DNA of 8,532 nucleotides, from positions 1 through 8,532 of the forward strand of contig DATBIO010000184.1 in assembly GCA_036556965.1 (NCBI GenBank). Direction: 5' to 3'. Made by a program: the position numbers and the translations under genes. How positions within the stretch are numbered: the first letter of the stretch is position 1; every line of letters starts with the position of its first letter. Under the pieces are notes generated by a model. That model was not told the origin of the DNA and searched no databases. It saw only the letters and a program-made list of their open reading frames with translations. Shown piece by piece: positions 1 through 5,538 of this stretch. Source of the DNA: DATBIO01 sp036556965. GTDB lineage: Bacteria; Acidobacteriota; Vicinamibacteria; Fen-336.

Positions 1-1021
1 CTTCCCCCGCGTTGATCAGGCGCTCCAGCTCGCGGTCGAAGGTCTGCATGCCGTCCAGCGACCCGTCCTCCATGGCGTCCACGAGGCTCTTGCCCTCGCG
101 CTCGCCCTCCTGCACGTACTCCTTGGTGCGCGAGCTGGCGCGCAGGATCTCGCACACCGCCATGCGGCCCCCCGACTTGCGCGGGATGAGCCGCTGGCTC
201 ACCACCCACTTGAAGGCCTGGGAGAAGCGGGTCCGGACCTGCCGCTCCTCGCTCTTGGGGAACACGCCCACGATGCGGTCCACCGTCTTGGCCGCGTCGA
301 TGGTGTGGAGGGTCGAGAGCACGAGGTGGCCGGTCTCGCTCGCCTCCAGGGCGATGGAGATGGTCTCCACGTCGCGCATCTCGCCCACCAGGATGACCTT
401 GGGCGCCTGGCGCAGGGCGGCGCGCAGGGCCAGGGCGAAGGTCTGCGTGTCCGCCCCCACCTCGCGCTGGTTGATGGTGGCCACGTTGTGCGCGTGCAGG
501 TACTCGATGGGGTCTTCGATGGTGATGATGTGGATGGCCTTCTCGCGGTTCAGCTTGTCGATGATGGCGGCCAGGGTGGTGGACTTGCCCGAGCCCGTGG
601 GGCCGGTGAGGAGCACGATCCCGTTGCGCTCCATGGCGATCTCGTTGAGCTGGAGGGGCAGGCCCAGCTCCTCGATGGTGGGCACGCGGCTGGGGATGAC
701 GCGCAGGACCACGGAGTAGCTGCCGCGCTGGGAGAACACGTTGACGCGGAAGCGCGTGCGGCGCTGGAGGCTGTAGGACAGGTCCACCGAGCCCGTGCGC
801 ACCAGCTTCTCCGCGAGGTCCCGCTTGCCCTGCAGGAGGCGCATGGCGATCAGCTCGGTGTGGTAGGGCATGAGCCGCTCGATGCCGGCGTGCGACACCG
901 TGTGCAGCTGGCCGTCCACCTCCACCTGGGGAGCGCGTCCCACCGACAGGTTGAGGTCCGAGATGTCGGGCGCCACGTCGAGCATGGCGTGGAGGAGGGG
1001 ATCGACGTCGAAGTAGGCCAT
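1..1021 (-). CDS. pilT: PilT/PilU-family type IV pilus retraction ATPase (3' end cut by window edge)
   Basis: A hexameric secretion ATPase that sits at the cytoplasmic base of the type IV pilus and powers pilus disassembly (twitching motility). 340 residues are visible; the usual family length is about 345-380, so only the C-terminal tip is missing. Seen: an N-terminal PAS-like domain (about 1-110), Walker A GPTGSGKST (140-148), Asp box TIEDPIEY (167-174), Walker B VILVGEMRD (209-217) and His box ETGHLVLSTLHT (229-240). The ATG is preceded, after 5 bases, by GGGAAAGG, which fixes the start. The C-terminal AIRNLIRE motif of classical PilT is not recognisable; the equivalent stretch reads ILRASSRTKEYVQEGE, closer to the PilU pattern, so this may be a PilU or an accessory PilT paralogue. 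The family is certain; which paralogue is not. It is divergent from queE, with no other pilus gene in the window. Confidence 0.93.
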   Translation of the reverse strand, partial: MAYFDVDPLLHAMLDVAPDISDLNLSVGRAPQVEVDGQLHTVSHAGIERLMPYHTELIAMRLLQGKRDLAEKLVRTGSVDLSYSLQRRTRFRVNVFSQRGSYSVVLRVIPSRVPTIEELGLPLQLNEIAMERNGIVLLTGPTGSGKSTTLAAIIDKLNREKAIHIITIEDPIEYLHAHNVATINQREVGADTQTFALALRAALRQAPKVILVGEMRDVETISIALEASETGHLVLSTLHTIDAAKTVDRIVGVFPKSEERQVRTRFSQAFKWVVSQRLIPRKSGGRMAVCEILRASSRTKEYVQEGEREGKSLVDAMEDGSLDGMQTFDRELERLINAGE

Positions 1022-1026
1022 ATGCG

Positions 1027-1034
1027 CCTTTCCC
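1027..1034 (-). promoter_or_regulatory. Ribosome binding site of the PilT-family gene
   Basis: On the minus strand GGGAAAGG lies 5 bases before the ATG at 1021. It is a reasonable Shine-Dalgarno match and supports that start over the later in-frame ATG at codon 13. Confidence 0.6.
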
Positions 1035-1044
1035 GGCTTGGCGA

Positions 1045-1076
1045 GCGCCGGATCATAACACCCCCTCTCCCGGCGC
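1045..1076. repeat. Inverted repeat flanking the divergent promoter region
   Basis: GCGCCGG (1045-1051) and its exact reverse complement CCGGCGC (1070-1076) are separated by 18 bases that contain the AT-rich TATGAT island. The position between two divergent genes suggests an operator, but 7-base GC-only arms arise easily by chance in this composition. Confidence 0.3.
1052..1057 (-). promoter_or_regulatory. Candidate -10 element for the PilT-family gene
   Basis: The minus strand reads TATGAT, one mismatch from TATAAT and conspicuous because it is an AT-rich island in very GC-rich sequence. It lies about 30 bases before the ATG, a sensible spacing for a short leader. No -35 hexamer is recognisable at 16-18 bases upstream, so the call rests on the -10 alone. 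It could belong to a promoter that uses an activator or another sigma factor. Confidence 0.35.
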
Positions 1077-1092
1077 CGGTGCTAACCTCCGG

Positions 1093-1719
1093 CTGCTGAA
1101 GACCTACTTCGTCAACGAGATCTTCCTCTCCCTCCAGGGGGAAGGGGTGCGGGTGGGCACCCGGAACGTGTTCGTCCGCTTCGCCGCCTGCAACCTCCGG
1201 TGCGACGTGGCCGAGGGCGAGAGCTCGCCGGGCGGCTTCGCCTGCGACACCGAGTTCGAGAGCGGCCGGCCCCTGGGGGCGGAGGAGATCGTGGCGGAGG
1301 CGGAGGCCCTCTGGGGCGCCGCACGCGCCGAGCGCTGGGTGGTGCTGACGGGGGGCGAGCCCGCCCTCCAGGTGGACGCTCCGCTGGTGGAGGCCCTGCG
1401 CGCGGCGGGGTTCCGCTGCGCCATGGAGACCAACGGCACGGTGGACGTGGGCCCGCTCGGGCTGGACTGGCTGACCGTCTCCCCCAAGGTCGCCGAGCAC
1501 GCGGTGAAGCCGCGCCGGTGCCACGAGGTGAAGTACGTGCGCGGCTTCGGGCAGGGCATACCCCGGCCGGCCATCGAGGCCGACCACCACCTGATCGCGC
1601 CCGCCTACGAGGGCGACGTGCTGCCCGCGCGCACGCTGGAGTGGTGCGTGCGTCTCGTCAAGGACCACCCGGGCTGGCGCCTCAGCCCCCAACTGCACAA
1701 GCACTGGGGGATCCGGTGA
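1093..1719 (+). CDS. queE: 7-carboxy-7-deazaguanine synthase QueE (radical SAM), probable CTG start
   Basis: A radical SAM enzyme that converts 6-carboxytetrahydropterin to 7-carboxy-7-deazaguanine, a step in making the preQ0/queuosine tRNA modification. Numbered from the CTG at 1093 (208 residues): N-terminal VNEIFLSLQGEG, the QueE start pattern; iron-sulfur cysteines C33, C37 and C51 followed by DT; SAM-binding GGEP (87-90); ETNGT (112-116); SPK (130-132); and the family's C-terminal ending LSPQLHKHWGIR. The reading frame has no ATG, GTG or TTG before GTG 1147, and starting there would delete the conserved QGEG segment. I therefore place the start at CTG 1093, with CTG 1096 as the alternative. 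No Shine-Dalgarno sequence is visible. The cluster motif C-x3-C-x13-C differs from the usual C-x3-C-x2-C. No other queuosine gene is nearby. The stop overlaps the GTG of the next gene by 4 bases. Confidence 0.9.
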   Translation: MLKTYFVNEIFLSLQGEGVRVGTRNVFVRFAACNLRCDVAEGESSPGGFACDTEFESGRPLGAEEIVAEAEALWGAARAERWVVLTGGEPALQVDAPLVEALRAAGFRCAMETNGTVDVGPLGLDWLTVSPKVAEHAVKPRRCHEVKYVRGFGQGIPRPAIEADHHLIAPAYEGDVLPARTLEWCVRLVKDHPGWRLSPQLHKHWGIR

Positions 1720-2057
1720 CGGAGCCCGGAGCGGTCGCCCGCTCGGTGGCCCTCTTCCTGCTCGCGGGCCTGTGCGAGATCGGGGGCGGTTACCTGGTGT
1801 GGCTGTGGCGGCGCGACGGGCACGGCGTCCTGGTGGGCGCGCTGGGCGGGCTGGTCCTCTTCCTCTACGGGGTGGTGCCCACCCTGCAGCCCGTCCCCTT
1901 CGGCCGCGTCTACGCGGCCTACGGCGGCGTGTTCGTGGTGCTGGCCGTGCTCTGGGGCTGGTGGGTGGACGGCCACCGGCCCGACGCCTACGACGTGGCG
2001 GGCGTGGCCCTGTGCGTGGCGGGGGTCGCCGTCATGATGTACTGGCCCCGAGACTGA
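1716..2057 (+). CDS. ynfA: YnfA/UPF0060-family small membrane protein, SMR-like transporter
   Basis: 113 residues; E. coli YnfA has 108. Four hydrophobic segments are visible, at about 9-31, 38-57, 63-83 and 91-110, as expected for a small inner-membrane protein related to the small multidrug resistance exporters. Diagnostic family motifs are CEIGGGYLVWLW (20-31), GRVYAAYGGVFV (63-74), VDG (84-86) and AYDVAG (91-96). Family members have been linked to export of toxic compounds, but the substrate here cannot be read from the sequence. The GTG start overlaps the queE stop as GTGA, which implies coupled translation although the two functions have no obvious link. The last 26 bases overlap the end of the opposing binding-protein gene. 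Confidence 0.92.
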   Translation: MTEPGAVARSVALFLLAGLCEIGGGYLVWLWRRDGHGVLVGALGGLVLFLYGVVPTLQPVPFGRVYAAYGGVFVVLAVLWGWWVDGHRPDAYDVAGVALCVAGVAVMMYWPRD

Positions 2058-2916
2058 GCAGGCGCGCGTCGCACGGGTTCGCCCCGCGCAGCCAGCGCGC
2101 GAGGGCCAGGGTGGCGTCCACGATGCGGGGCGCCGGCCGGTTGAAGTAGGCGTTGCCGTCCACCAGCAGCACGCGGGGCGCCAGCGCGCGCAGCCGGTGG
2201 CGCCAGGGCGCGGCCTCCGCCCGCGTGCGGTCCAGGTCGAAGCCGCAGGGCGCCACCACCAGCGCGTCGGGACGCAGCGCGGCGAGGTCGTCCCAGCTCA
2301 CGGTCGTCGAGCGGGCGCCGGGCGCGGGGCCGAGGGGAATTCCCCCCGCTGCGGCCACGGCGTCCGGCATCCAGTGGCCGGCCAGCATCGGCGGGTCCAG
2401 CCATTCCACCACGGCCACCCTCAGGCGCGGCGCGGCCGCCGCCACCGAGCGCAGGCGCGCCGCCATCTCGTCCGCCACCGCTTCTCCGCGCGCGGGCACC
2501 CCGCAGGCGGCGGCCACGGTGCGCACGTCGCCCAGGATGTCGTGGAGCCGGGCGGGAGCGAGGGAGACGATGGCGGCCCGCGGCGCAACGCGGCGCACGC
2601 TGCGCGCCACCTGGGGGAAGGCGATGGCGCACACGTCGCAGGCCTCCTGCGTCACCACCACCTCCGGGTCGGCGGCGGCGAGCGCGTCCTCGTCCAGCAG
2701 GTAGAGGGGCTCGCCGCGCGCGACCAGGTCGCGCACCTGCCGGTCGATGTCGCCGCTGGGCGCGCGCGCGTCGAGGCGCGCGCGCGTGAGCACGGGCAGC
2801 GCGTCCACGCCCTCCGGCCAGTCGCACTCGTGGGAGCGGCCGCGCAGCGCGCCGCGCAGGCCGAGGGCGCAGACGATCTCCGTGGCCGCGGGGAGCAGGG
2901 AGACGACGCCCTTCAC
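2032..2916 (-). CDS. Cobalamin-binding-protein-like (BtuF/PF01497 fold) protein without signal peptide
   Basis: 294 residues, homologous to periplasmic binding proteins of B12/iron-chelate ABC transporters, but it begins directly with the first beta-strand of the fold (MKGVVSLLPAATEIVCALGL) and so should stay in the cytoplasm. The frame is open upstream inside the ATPase gene but encodes no hydrophobic leader, so a missed signal peptide is unlikely. Motifs that I recall as typical of this signal-less subfamily are RSHECDWP (27-34), TQEACDVCAI (89-98, a C-x2-C pair), EWLDPPMLAGHW (171-182), PCGFDLDRT (223-231) and DGNAYFNRPAPRIVD (253-267). It is the last gene of the B12 operon; its GTG overlaps the ATPase stop as GTGA. 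Its function is unproven. Corrinoid binding or handling inside the cell is my inference from fold and context. Confidence 0.88.
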   Translation of the reverse strand: MKGVVSLLPAATEIVCALGLRGALRGRSHECDWPEGVDALPVLTRARLDARAPSGDIDRQVRDLVARGEPLYLLDEDALAAADPEVVVTQEACDVCAIAFPQVARSVRRVAPRAAIVSLAPARLHDILGDVRTVAAACGVPARGEAVADEMAARLRSVAAAAPRLRVAVVEWLDPPMLAGHWMPDAVAAAGGIPLGPAPGARSTTVSWDDLAALRPDALVVAPCGFDLDRTRAEAAPWRHRLRALAPRVLLVDGNAYFNRPAPRIVDATLALARWLRGANPCDARLLSLGASTS

Positions 2917-3695
2917 CCCGCGTCCTCGAAGCTGTAGAGAGGATGGGCGACGCCCGGCACCGCGTGGCCGCGGATGGCCACCCCGAACGCGCGCGCGCAC
3001 TCCGCGCCGGCCAGCACTTCGCCCGGCGCGCCCTGCGCCGCCACCCGCCCGCCGGCCAGCAGGACCACGCGCGCGGCCCAGGCCGCGGCGCGCTGGAGGT
3101 CGTGCACCACCGCGAGCACGGCCACGCCCAGGGCGCGCACCTCGTCCAGCACGCGGAACAGGCGGAGCTGGTGGCCCACGTCCAGGTGGGCGGCGGGCTC
3201 GTCCAGCATGAGGACGCGCGGCTCCTGGGCGAGACCGCGCGCCAGGGTGGCGAGCTGGCGCTCGCCGGCGGAGAGCGCGCCTTGGCGCCGCCCGGCGAGG
3301 TCGAGCGTGCCCGTGCGCTCCAGGGCCCGGCGCACGGCCTGGCGGTCCTCGGTGGTGAACGGCCGGAACGGCCCGCGGTGCGGGTAGCGGCCGAGGGCGA
3401 CGCTGTCCTCCACGGTGAGGGCGCGGGCCGAGGCGTCGTCGGGCAGCACCAGGGCCAGCTCTCGCGCCAGGGCGGAGCGCGGCCAGGCGCGCAGCGGGCG
3501 TCCCTGCACCTCGACGTGCCCCGCCTGGATGGGGAGCAGGCCGGCGAGGGCGCGGAGGAGCGTGCTCTTGCCCGCCGCGTTGGGACCGACCACGGCCAGG
3601 GCCTCGCCCGCCGACAGGGACAGGTCCACCGCGTGCAGCACGGGCTGCTCGCCGCGCCACACGCAGAGGCCCCGCGCCTCGAGCACGGCGCTCAC
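2913..3695 (-). CDS. btuD: BtuD-like ABC transporter ATPase for corrinoid import
   Basis: 260 residues, the nucleotide-binding subunit that drives the neighbouring permease from the cytoplasmic side. Seen: Walker A GPNAAGKST (37-45), signature LSAGERQ (141-147), Walker B VLMLDEPAAHLD (161-172) with catalytic E166, and H-loop H198 in VVHDL. The segment after the Q-loop, TVEDSVALGRYPH (94-106), is typical of the FepC/HmuV/BtuD group. Two deviations stand out: the Q-loop glutamine expected in the LPQ motif is aspartate here (LPDD, D86), and the second glycine of LSGG is alanine. The GTG start overlaps the permease stop as GTGA, and the stop overlaps the next gene's GTG. Corrinoid as substrate follows from the operon; iron-siderophore or heme transporters share this subfamily. 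Confidence 0.9.
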   Translation of the reverse strand: MSAVLEARGLCVWRGEQPVLHAVDLSLSAGEALAVVGPNAAGKSTLLRALAGLLPIQAGHVEVQGRPLRAWPRSALARELALVLPDDASARALTVEDSVALGRYPHRGPFRPFTTEDRQAVRRALERTGTLDLAGRRQGALSAGERQLATLARGLAQEPRVLMLDEPAAHLDVGHQLRLFRVLDEVRALGVAVLAVVHDLQRAAAWAARVVLLAGGRVAAQGAPGEVLAGAECARAFGVAIRGHAVPGVAHPLYSFEDAG

Positions 3696-4717
3696 CGGCC
3701 CTCCTGGCCGCGCAGCGCGATCAGGAAGTAGGGCGCGCCCACGATGGCGGTGAGGGAGCCGAGGGGAAGGTCGTAGCGGCCGGAGGCCGTGCGCGCCACC
3801 ACGTCGGCGAGCACCACCAGCGACGCCCCGCCCAGGAAGGCCGCGGGCAGCAGATGGCGGGCCCGGGACCCCACGAGGGGCCTCAGGGCGTGCGGGGCCA
3901 CCAGCCCCACGAAGGGGACGGAGCCGGCCACCGCCGTGCACGCACCCGCCACCAGTGCGGCCACGCCGAGGACGCCCAGGCGCGCGGCGTGGACGGACAG
4001 CCCGAGGGCCGCGGCCTCGTCCTCGCCCAGGGAGAGCAGGTCGAGGGGCCGCGCGAGGAGCAGGAGGAGGACTCCGCCCACGACGATGAACAGCGCGCCG
4101 GAGGCGAGGTGCGGCCAGCTCCGTCCTTCCAGCCCGCCCGCCAGCCAGAAGAGCACGGCCTTCACGCGGAACTCCTCGGTGCGCACGAGCAGCACGGACA
4201 TGCCGGCTCCCGCCAGCGCCGACACGGCCAGCCCCGTCAGCAGCAGGCCGTGCAACGAGGGACGGCCGCCGGCGTGGGCCAGGGCGTAGACGGCCAGCAC
4301 GGCGGCCAGCGCGCCGGCGAAGGAGAAGAGGGGCAGCGCGAAGAACACGTCCGCGGACAGTCCCAGCGTCACCGCCACCACCGCCCCGAAGCCCGCTCCC
4401 GCGCCCACGCCGAGCAGGCCGCTGTCCGCCATCGGGTTCCGGAACACGGCCTGGAGGGCGGCCCCCACCACGGCCAGGCCCCCGCCCACGAGGGCGGCGA
4501 GGAGGACCCTCGGGATCCGGATCGACCAGAGGATGGCTTCCCCCGCCTCTCCCAGAGGCGCCGTGGACGCCGCGGCCAGGCCCGCGCGGCGCGCGACCGA
4601 GCCCGCCACCCCGGCGAGGGGAAGGGGGACGCTGCCCGCGGTCACGGCGAGGGCGAGCGCGGCGGGGAGGAGGAGGACGAGGACGACCAGCGTCCGGCGG
4701 CGGGTGGCGGGCGTCAT
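3692..4717 (-). CDS. btuC: BtuC-like FecCD-family ABC permease
   Basis: 341 residues (BtuC of E. coli has 326), a polytopic inner-membrane permease that forms the channel, presumably as a dimer. About nine to ten hydrophobic segments can be traced. Family landmarks: GAALQAVFRNPMADSGLLGV (85-104), the cytoplasmic coupling loop LSLGEDEAAALGL (228-240) that contacts the ATPase, GSVPFVGLVAPHALR (265-279), and the C-terminal DLPLGSLTAIVGAPYF (316-331). The N-terminus has a positive stretch (TRRRT) before the first membrane segment. The ATG start overlaps the stop of the binding-protein gene as ATGA, and its own stop overlaps the ATPase GTG. The family is certain. The substrate (corrinoid rather than ferric chelate) is inferred from the BtuB-like receptor and the PP-loop enzyme in the same operon. 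Confidence 0.92.
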   Translation of the reverse strand: MTPATRRRTLVVLVLLLPAALALAVTAGSVPLPLAGVAGSVARRAGLAAASTAPLGEAGEAILWSIRIPRVLLAALVGGGLAVVGAALQAVFRNPMADSGLLGVGAGAGFGAVVAVTLGLSADVFFALPLFSFAGALAAVLAVYALAHAGGRPSLHGLLLTGLAVSALAGAGMSVLLVRTEEFRVKAVLFWLAGGLEGRSWPHLASGALFIVVGGVLLLLLARPLDLLSLGEDEAAALGLSVHAARLGVLGVAALVAGACTAVAGSVPFVGLVAPHALRPLVGSRARHLLPAAFLGGASLVVLADVVARTASGRYDLPLGSLTAIVGAPYFLIALRGQEGR

Positions 4718-5538
4718 GGTTTCCGGAAGCGCTCGGGATGCAGGCGGCCGGCCAGCCACTCGCAGGAGGTGGCCGCGTGCTGGCTCAGCGCGACGAGCAG
4801 GCGGGTTGGCATCACCACCAGGCGCCCCTCGCGCACGGCCGCGAGCTGCGCGAGGAGGGGATGGCCGGTCACCGCCTCCGCGGCGCCGGCCACGCCGCCC
4901 ACCAGCACCACCTCCGGCGCGGCCACGAACGCGCGCTCCGCGCCCACGGGCTGGATGCCCACCAGCCCCAGCTCGCGGCCCACGTTGCTGCCGCCCCCGC
5001 ACTCGATCAGGCTTCCGATGGTGGTGTCGCCGCCCGCCGTGTGCGGGTTGGCCCAGTAGAGGACGCGCGGCCGGCGCGCTCCCGTGAGGCGCGCGGCCAC
5101 CGCCGCCAGCTTCGCGTCGTAGGACGCGACCAGCCGCTGCGCGGCCGCGGGCTCGCCCACCACCTCGCCCAGGCGCAGGATGGCCGCGCGGATGCCGGCC
5201 AGCGTGCCGAGGCCCTCCATGCGGTGGGTGCGCAGGCCCGAGCGCTCGAGCAGGCGCTGCGCGTCGGCGTCGGTGTACTCCGAGACCACGACGACGTCGG
5301 GACGGAGGGCGACGAGACGCTCGATGTCCGCTTTCGGGAAGCGCACCGCGCCCGCGGGCAGCCGTCCCGCCACGTTGGAGGAGTCGGGGTCGTCGCCCCA
5401 GGAGGTGACGCCCACCAGCCGCTCGGGCGGAACCAGCTCCACCAGCACCTCGTCCGCGGCCAGGTTGAGCGAGGCCACGCGCGCCGGCTTGGCCGGCCCC
5501 GCCGCGGTGGCCAGGATGAGGGCGAGGACGACGCTCAC
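4714..5538 (-). CDS. btuF: BtuF-like periplasmic corrinoid/iron-chelate binding protein
   Basis: 274 residues, the ligand-capturing partner of the BtuCD-like transporter. The mature part opens with RVASLNLAADEVLVELVPPERLVGVT (20-45, split here only for description), the standard first lobe of class III binding proteins. ADIERLVALRPDVVVVSEY (70-88) follows, then a linker helix around 115-155 and the second lobe with HTAGGDTTIGSLIECGGGSN (166-185). The N-terminus has a short hydrophobic stretch (VVLALILATAAG) but no positive charge before it and no lipobox cysteine, so it is a weak-looking signal peptide. GTG 5538 is the first usable start in this frame and overlaps the upstream stop as GTGA. 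It is the only binding protein here that looks exported. Vitamin B12 is the likely ligand from context, and ferric chelates cannot be excluded. Confidence 0.88.
   Translation of the reverse strand: MSVVLALILATAAGPAKPARVASLNLAADEVLVELVPPERLVGVTSWGDDPDSSNVAGRLPAGAVRFPKADIERLVALRPDVVVVSEYTDADAQRLLERSGLRTHRMEGLGTLAGIRAAILRLGEVVGEPAAAQRLVASYDAKLAAVAARLTGARRPRVLYWANPHTAGGDTTIGSLIECGGGSNVGRELGLVGIQPVGAERAFVAAPEVVLVGGVAGAAEAVTGHPLLAQLAAVREGRLVVMPTRLLVALSQHAATSCEWLAGRLHPERFRKP

Noticed and set aside
12..1099. Long plus-strand open frames (12-719 and 305-1099) opposite the PilT-family gene
   Set aside because: Their products are low-complexity Arg/Ser/Gly/Ala-rich with no family resemblance, whereas the minus strand encodes an intact ATPase with all motifs.
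1200..1715. N-terminal extension of the ynfA frame back to 1200
   Set aside because: The extension is Arg/Gly-rich shadow of queE. Family length and the GTGA overlap place the start at 1716.
850..1976. Minus-strand frames across queE and ynfA (850-1704, 1104-1574, 1605-1976)
   Set aside because: The plus strand carries clear QueE and YnfA proteins; the minus-strand products are compositional shadows.
2020..2070. Rho-independent terminator between the convergent genes
   Set aside because: The genes overlap, and no GC hairpin followed by a T-run is present on either strand.
2761..2787. Paired CG-rich runs as a structured repeat or recombination site
   Set aside because: Short (CG)5-type runs that code for Arg-Ala in the binding-protein homologue; they look like codon bias rather than a mobile or regulatory element.
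2917..3660. Extension of the cytosolic binding-protein frame upstream to 3660
   Set aside because: It overlaps the ABC ATPase gene in another frame and encodes low-complexity Arg/Pro/Gly sequence. The GTG at 2916 matches the family N-terminus.
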